Of a stretch of 16,574 bases of DNA, positions 16,126 to 16,574 are shown one piece after another. Every line of letters begins with the position of its first letter. The first letter of the stretch is position 1. The DNA is taken from assembly GCA_025464735.1 (NCBI GenBank), contig JAODMX010000419.1, forward strand, positions 1 to 16,574, read 5' to 3'. The position numbers and the translations under genes are program-made. The stretch comes from Frondihabitans sp. (GTDB lineage Bacteria > Actinomycetota > Actinomycetes > Actinomycetales > Microbacteriaceae). The notes beneath the pieces are model-generated. The model did not search any database and was not told where the DNA came from. It was given only the letters and a program-made list of their open reading frames with translations.

Positions 16126-16574
16126 TCATTTCGCAAGACTCCCTGACAACGCGAAAGTCATTCGACCTGTGATGCGGTCACCGGGAACGGGAACGTGCGA
16201 GACGAGAAGCACCGTGGTGCCTGCACGCTCGGCCGTTCGCAGAAGGTCGTCGAGCAGGGCGTCGGCACGGTCGGGGTCGACCCCGGCGGCCGGCTCGTCG
16301 AGGACAAGGATCGGGAATCCGCGGAGGAGCGCCCTGGCCAGCGAGATTCTCTGCGCCTGACCGCCCGACACGAGGGCGCCGCGCTCGCCGATCGGTGAAT
16401 CGAGCCCGCCGCGGATCCGGAGCCACTCACCGAGCCCCACGCGCTCGAGCACCTCTTCGAGCTCGACATCGGTGGCCGTATCGTGCGCGAACAGGAGGTT
16501 CTGGCGAACGTTCTCGTCGAAGAGGTAGGGCACCTGCTCGATCAGGCCAACCGTCGCTCGAACACGCTCGGGGT
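16126..16574 (-). CDS. ABC exporter ATP-binding domain, CydC-like, C-terminal part (runs off the right edge)
   Basis: My translation from the edge gives about 149 residues ending at TGA 16126-16128. It is the second half of an ABC ATPase domain: Q-loop region VGLIEQVPYLFDENVRQNL, signature LVSGGQAQRISLARALL, Walker B ILVLDEP, D-loop AGVDPDRAD and H-loop Ser-His in LLVSHVP. The VPYLFDENVRQNLLFA segment and the ISLARALL context are those of type 1 exporters with a membrane and ATPase domain in one chain. CydC, half of the CydDC thiol exporter needed for cytochrome bd assembly, is the best guess, but the membrane domain and Walker A are outside the window, so another exporter is possible. The hydrolase operon starts 167 bases further on in the same direction. 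I see no terminator in between. Confidence 0.85.
   Translation of the reverse strand, partial: PERVRATVGLIEQVPYLFDENVRQNLLFAHDTATDVELEEVLERVGLGEWLRIRGGLDSPIGERGALVSGGQAQRISLARALLRGFPILVLDEPAAGVDPDRADALLDDLLRTAERAGTTVLLVSHVPVPGDRITGRMTFALSGSLAK

Overview
The window is GC-rich chromosomal DNA from an actinobacterium. The gene content, the GTG and TTG starts, probable leaderless promoters and the leuS-comEA-comEC-holA / rpsT neighbourhood fit the Microbacteriaceae best. That family placement is inferred, not proven. I see no insertion sequence, prophage gene, CRISPR array, rRNA or tRNA.

Layout. Positions 1-522 (minus) hold the N-terminal part of a PLP-dependent class I/II aminotransferase that runs off the left edge. 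rpsT (ribosomal protein S20, 798-1058, plus) follows, with a structured leader and a strong hairpin terminator. Next comes a minus-strand block read from right to left: leuS (leucyl-tRNA synthetase), comEA and comEC (DNA-uptake proteins) and holA (DNA polymerase III delta subunit). comEA/comEC share a 4-base overlap, and the comEC tail runs 79 bases into holA. To the right lies a divergent folate pair, pabB (minus) and a pabC-like gene (plus). Their start codons are only 12 bases apart, and each is preceded by its own -10-like hexamer. The right third is a two-gene minus-strand operon of large secreted proteins of the alpha-L-rhamnosidase (GH78-like) type, joined by an ATGA overlap. A 22-base palindrome with a LacI-like site lies in its upstream region. 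The right edge carries the C-terminal ATPase domain of an ABC exporter, most like CydC.

How the genes work together. PabB and the PabC-like enzyme would supply p-aminobenzoate for folate; the amidotransferase PabA is not in the window. ComEA binds incoming DNA and ComEC carries it across the membrane. HolA and S20 are housekeeping neighbours. The two rhamnosidase-like proteins probably act together outside the cell on a rhamnose-containing glycan, possibly from plants, under a sugar-responsive repressor. No transporter or regulator for that system is visible here.

The most interesting points are: (1) the same carbohydrate-binding (discoidin-type) module sits at the C-terminus of one secreted hydrolase and is inserted near the N-terminus of its operon partner; (2) both partners have Arg where many GH78 enzymes have the acid Glu of the RDE motif; (3) the back-to-back leaderless promoter arrangement between pabB and pabC; (4) the interleaved inverted repeats in the rpsT leader. 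I found no clear evidence of a wholly new defence or mobile system.
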